DNA of 32,245 nt from Acidobacteriota bacterium (lineage in GTDB: Bacteria > Acidobacteriota > Terriglobia > Bryobacterales > Bryobacteraceae), in assembly GCA_023436715.1 (NCBI GenBank), contig JAEZIJ010000070.1, forward strand, positions 1 to 32,245, given 5' to 3'. Numbering within the stretch: the first letter of the stretch is position 1; each line of letters opens with the position of its first letter. The position numbers were made by a program, and so were the translations under genes. Below the pieces are notes generated by a model that saw nothing but the letters and a program-made list of their open reading frames with translations, did no database searches and was not told the origin of the DNA. Below are positions 30,283 through 32,245 of this stretch, in pieces.

Positions 30283-31233
30283 TCACAACCGCACAGACGC
30301 GAATTCCGGAATCAAGTCAAAACGGGTCCTCGCGGAGGCGAGCGATTCGCCGATTTGCGCGACATCACTCTCGGCGAGGCGATCGCCCGCGGCGATTTGG
30401 AGATAGGAAACCTTTACCGGATCGATTCCCATTATTCGGCAACAGGTGGCGTCCACAGCCGCCACATCCTCACCTGCTACGATCACGCCGGCCGATTTGG
30501 CGCGTCCCTGAATGGGTCCGTTCCCCTCCATACCCACGATCCCGTCGACAATAGCGAACTTTCGTGGGAACGCGCGGTGGAGATCGGCAATCGATTCGTT
30601 GATGCCCGCCCAGTGGAGGACGTTTTTCGGCCAGCCATAGACGGCGCCCGGAACTACACCGAACAGGTTTTTCATGGCCAGTGTGGCGGCCGCCCAGTGG
30701 TGAGTTTTCATTTTGGGAATGGAGACCAACAGGTCGGCGCCGAGCGCGGTATTCGGGAGATAGAGCGAGTCGAGCTTCGAGGCGGGGTGAACCAGGCGGA
30801 TGCGGGAGACCTCGTCCAGGTTGAGATCCGTGAAGCGGCGCTCGAACCCAGGGACAGTCGAGAAGTAGCCGGCCGCTTCCGCCATGTCGAGCGTATCCCG
30901 GCGGTGCCCGGGACCCTCGGCAATACGGACCTCGGCCGCTCCCATGGCCAGGAAAGCGTCGAACGCCGCATGCACAACGATGGGGTGTGTATTGATGGGA
31001 GTGGACGCATCAAACTCGACCAGGTTGGGCTTGAGCACCACGCGTTTGCCGCGCACGTCGAGTTTGTGGGCGGCAAGGACCCGCCGGACTGCTTCATAGA
31101 CGGACTGGTTGTAGGCGGCGAGCCGGATGATCGAGACCTTCGGCTTCGGTCCTGGAGGGCGACGGGAGCAACCGGCCAGGGACAGCGATCCCAGAGAGGA
31201 GAGCACCGCGCGACGGTCGAGAGGGCGGATCAT
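30283..31233 (-). CDS. DUF362-domain protein with lipoprotein/Tat-like signal
   Basis: A 316-residue protein whose N-terminus carries RRAVLSSLGSLSLAGCSRR: a twin-arginine-like start and a lipobox (LAGC), so it is probably exported and lipid-anchored. The rest is the DUF362 domain: KRVVLKPNLVEF, NTHPIVVHAAFDAFLAMGAA, VSIPKMKTHHWAAATLAMKN, and IVDGIVGMEGNGPIQG. DUF362 proteins are often fused to ferredoxin domains, but no iron-sulfur motif follows here. Function is not established. The frame is open to 31302, yet those residues translate the palindromic element at 31261-31301, so the ATG at 31233 is used. It lies between a cyclase-like gene and two membrane glycosyltransferases. Confidence 0.85.
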   Translation of the reverse strand: MIRPLDRRAVLSSLGSLSLAGCSRRPPGPKPKVSIIRLAAYNQSVYEAVRRVLAAHKLDVRGKRVVLKPNLVEFDASTPINTHPIVVHAAFDAFLAMGAAEVRIAEGPGHRRDTLDMAEAAGYFSTVPGFERRFTDLNLDEVSRIRLVHPASKLDSLYLPNTALGADLLVSIPKMKTHHWAAATLAMKNLFGVVPGAVYGWPKNVLHWAGINESIADLHRAFPRKFAIVDGIVGMEGNGPIQGRAKSAGVIVAGEDVAAVDATCCRIMGIDPVKVSYLQIAAGDRLAESDVAQIGESLASARTRFDLIPEFASVRL

Positions 31234-31260
31234 ATGGCAATGGCGCTTAGCTTTTGAGAA

Positions 31261-31301
31261 GCCGGGCAGAAGCCCGGCTGCAGCCCAGAAGGGCCGCCCC
31301 A
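31261..31301. repeat. Palindromic element of a third type (C)
   Basis: Two hairpins in series: GCCGGGC-AGAA-GCCCGGC at 31261-31278 and GCAGCCC-AGAA-GGGCCGC (one mismatch) at about 31280-31297, ended by CCCCAC. The CCCCAC end recalls family B, but the loops are AGAA instead of CTC/GAG. It sits just after the cyclase-like gene stop (31316). Confidence 0.65.
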
Positions 31302-31315
31302 CAAAGCGGAAGTAG

Positions 31316-32185
31316 TCAGCTCAGGAATACGTCGTTTCCCCCTTCGGTGCTTGCGATCACGTGCAAGGCGGCATCGATAGTGGTCCGAAACACAGGGGCT
31401 GCGGCGGGAGCGGGCGAAGTCCGGCCGTGCGCGCGCAAACCGATGCAAAGCCAACTGCGCGCTCCTGCCGAACTACAGGAGGCCAGATGCTGTTCGGCCC
31501 TGCTTATTCCGTTGTCGATGGCGGGTCCCCGCGCACCATGTAGGGCGAGGAGAGCCAGGCCGGTTGTCTCGGGGTACGAGCCAAGATCAAAGCCGAGCGC
31601 GCGGTTCGAACCGTGATTCCAGCCGCCATCCCTACACGCACGAGCCAGCAGGAACTTCCGGCCGGTCTCTATACGAGGCCGAGCCCGGGAATCGGGACGC
31701 ACGCCGCCGGCCTTCTCAAGCGCCATAACCGTGAACGCGGTGGGAGCGACCCAAGCCGCGGTACCGGGATACCACGGCCAACCGCTGTGGCTTGCGTCCC
31801 CGGCGATCCGCCCACTCAGCATCCATTCACGAATCCTGTATATGTAACCCGATTCGCGACCGGATTGCGCGAGCAGCCACGCACGCGCTTTCTCGAGATC
31901 GGCAGGTCTCATGCGATCAGCCATGGCAAGGAGAGCCAGCGCCGTCACCCAGGTACTCTGGCCTATGGAGGAGTGGGGCGGCCACCCGCCATCCTGGCGC
32001 TGAAGTTTCTCCAGGTACGACAGGCCGCGGGCGAATGCGGCATCCATCCTTCCCGCGGCGCGCAGGGCCAGGAGGACATAGGCAGCCGGTTCGGTCCAGG
32101 AACCGCCGCGGTTATAACCCCAGCCTCCGTCGCCGTTTTGCAGTTCGACAAGGTTGGAGAGAGTGCTAGAAACATCGGACTGCAT
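31316..32185 (-). CDS. Squalene-cyclase/prenyltransferase-type alpha-toroid repeat protein
   Basis: A 289-residue protein of QW-type repeats: LQNGDGGWGYNRGGSWTEPA near residues 15-34, LQRQDGGWPPHSSIGQSTWV near 61-80, and CRDGGWNHGSNRALGFDLGS near 184-203, each followed by a helix such as TGLALLAL. This is the alpha/alpha toroid of squalene cyclases and prenyltransferase beta subunits. It is under half the length of squalene-hopene cyclase (about 630) and lacks the catalytic DxDD motif, so true cyclase activity is doubtful. There is no signal peptide. It is first in the minus-strand series with the DUF362 gene. Function unknown. Confidence 0.75.
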   Translation of the reverse strand: MQSDVSSTLSNLVELQNGDGGWGYNRGGSWTEPAAYVLLALRAAGRMDAAFARGLSYLEKLQRQDGGWPPHSSIGQSTWVTALALLAMADRMRPADLEKARAWLLAQSGRESGYIYRIREWMLSGRIAGDASHSGWPWYPGTAAWVAPTAFTVMALEKAGGVRPDSRARPRIETGRKFLLARACRDGGWNHGSNRALGFDLGSYPETTGLALLALHGARGPAIDNGISRAEQHLASCSSAGARSWLCIGLRAHGRTSPAPAAAPVFRTTIDAALHVIASTEGGNDVFLS

Positions 32186-32192
32186 AGGTTGC

Positions 32193-32213
32193 GGGGCGGG
32201 GGCGCCCCGCCCC
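32193..32213. other. GC hairpin near the window end
   Basis: A perfect nine-pair stem GGGGCGGGG/CCCCGCCCC with loop GCG, close upstream of the cyclase-like gene. There is no U-run on the side needed for a classical terminator of plus-strand transcription. The last 30 bases are low-complexity and may be a contig end. Confidence 0.5.
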
Positions 32214-32245
32214 GGGAAGTGTGTAAAAAAACAGGGGCCCCCCGA

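Overview
The window is a GC-rich chromosomal segment with 34 protein-coding genes that I can support, and no rRNA, tRNA or CRISPR array. Gene content suggests an Acidobacteriota genome, most likely of the Solibacter/Bryobacter type. Pointers are the Hfq-like protein with YKPAI in place of YKHAI, many short palindromic repeats between genes, a phage-terminase-like ATPase/nuclease pair without a phage, and a divergent protein of the GARSKGP...RHGLLA kind. The taxonomic call is an inference from family recognition, not from a marker gene.

Layout. 0.2-3.4 kb (+ strand, except one TPR gene): exported isoaspartyl methyltransferase, a YqjD/YqjE/DUF3618-like membrane trio, a TPR protein divergent from a small cysteine-containing protein, and a hotdog acyl-CoA thioesterase. 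3.4-5.1 kb (-): hfq and a phosphofructokinase. 5.4-15.1 kb (-): a long housekeeping and envelope block, in transcription order KDPG aldolase, Trm112-like protein, family 9 glycosyltransferase, MsbA-like exporter, yicC, gmk, rpoZ, coaBC, uracil-DNA glycosylase, tmk, holB. Many of these genes touch or overlap, so they are probably translationally coupled. 15.2-18 kb: TolC-like protein, DUF167 protein, menG/ubiE and a prepilin peptidase. 17.9-21.9 kb: an accessory region with the divergent GARSKGP protein, terminase-like ATPase, orphan HicB, terminase-like nuclease, an FkbM methyltransferase, and a broken second copy of the nuclease tail. 21.9-32.2 kb: a surface-glycan/lipid cluster with two methyltransferases, three GT39/ArnT-like membrane glycosyltransferases, a UbiA-family prenyltransferase, a family 9 glycosyltransferase, a DUF362 lipoprotein and a squalene-cyclase-like repeat protein.

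The most unusual signal lies between genes. Two families of hairpin-forming repeats (A, about 55-75 bases; B, about 40 bases, often as head-to-head doublets) sit just after stop codons. Their stems differ between copies by paired changes that keep base pairing. In three places the 3' end of the upstream gene is repeated on the far side of the element. The clearest case is msbA-yicC: a 21-base exact direct repeat ending at the msbA stop flanks a B doublet, and removing the insert restores an ATGA stop/start overlap. The glycosyltransferase-msbA junction carries three decayed copies of the glycosyltransferase tail alternating with A elements. This looks like repeated insertion at coupled stop/start junctions with duplication of the upstream gene tail.

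The second candidate system is the terminase-like ATPase plus separate RNase H-fold nuclease, with no portal, capsid or tail genes nearby. A second degraded nuclease tail lies 1.1 kb downstream, on the other side of an FkbM methyltransferase gene.
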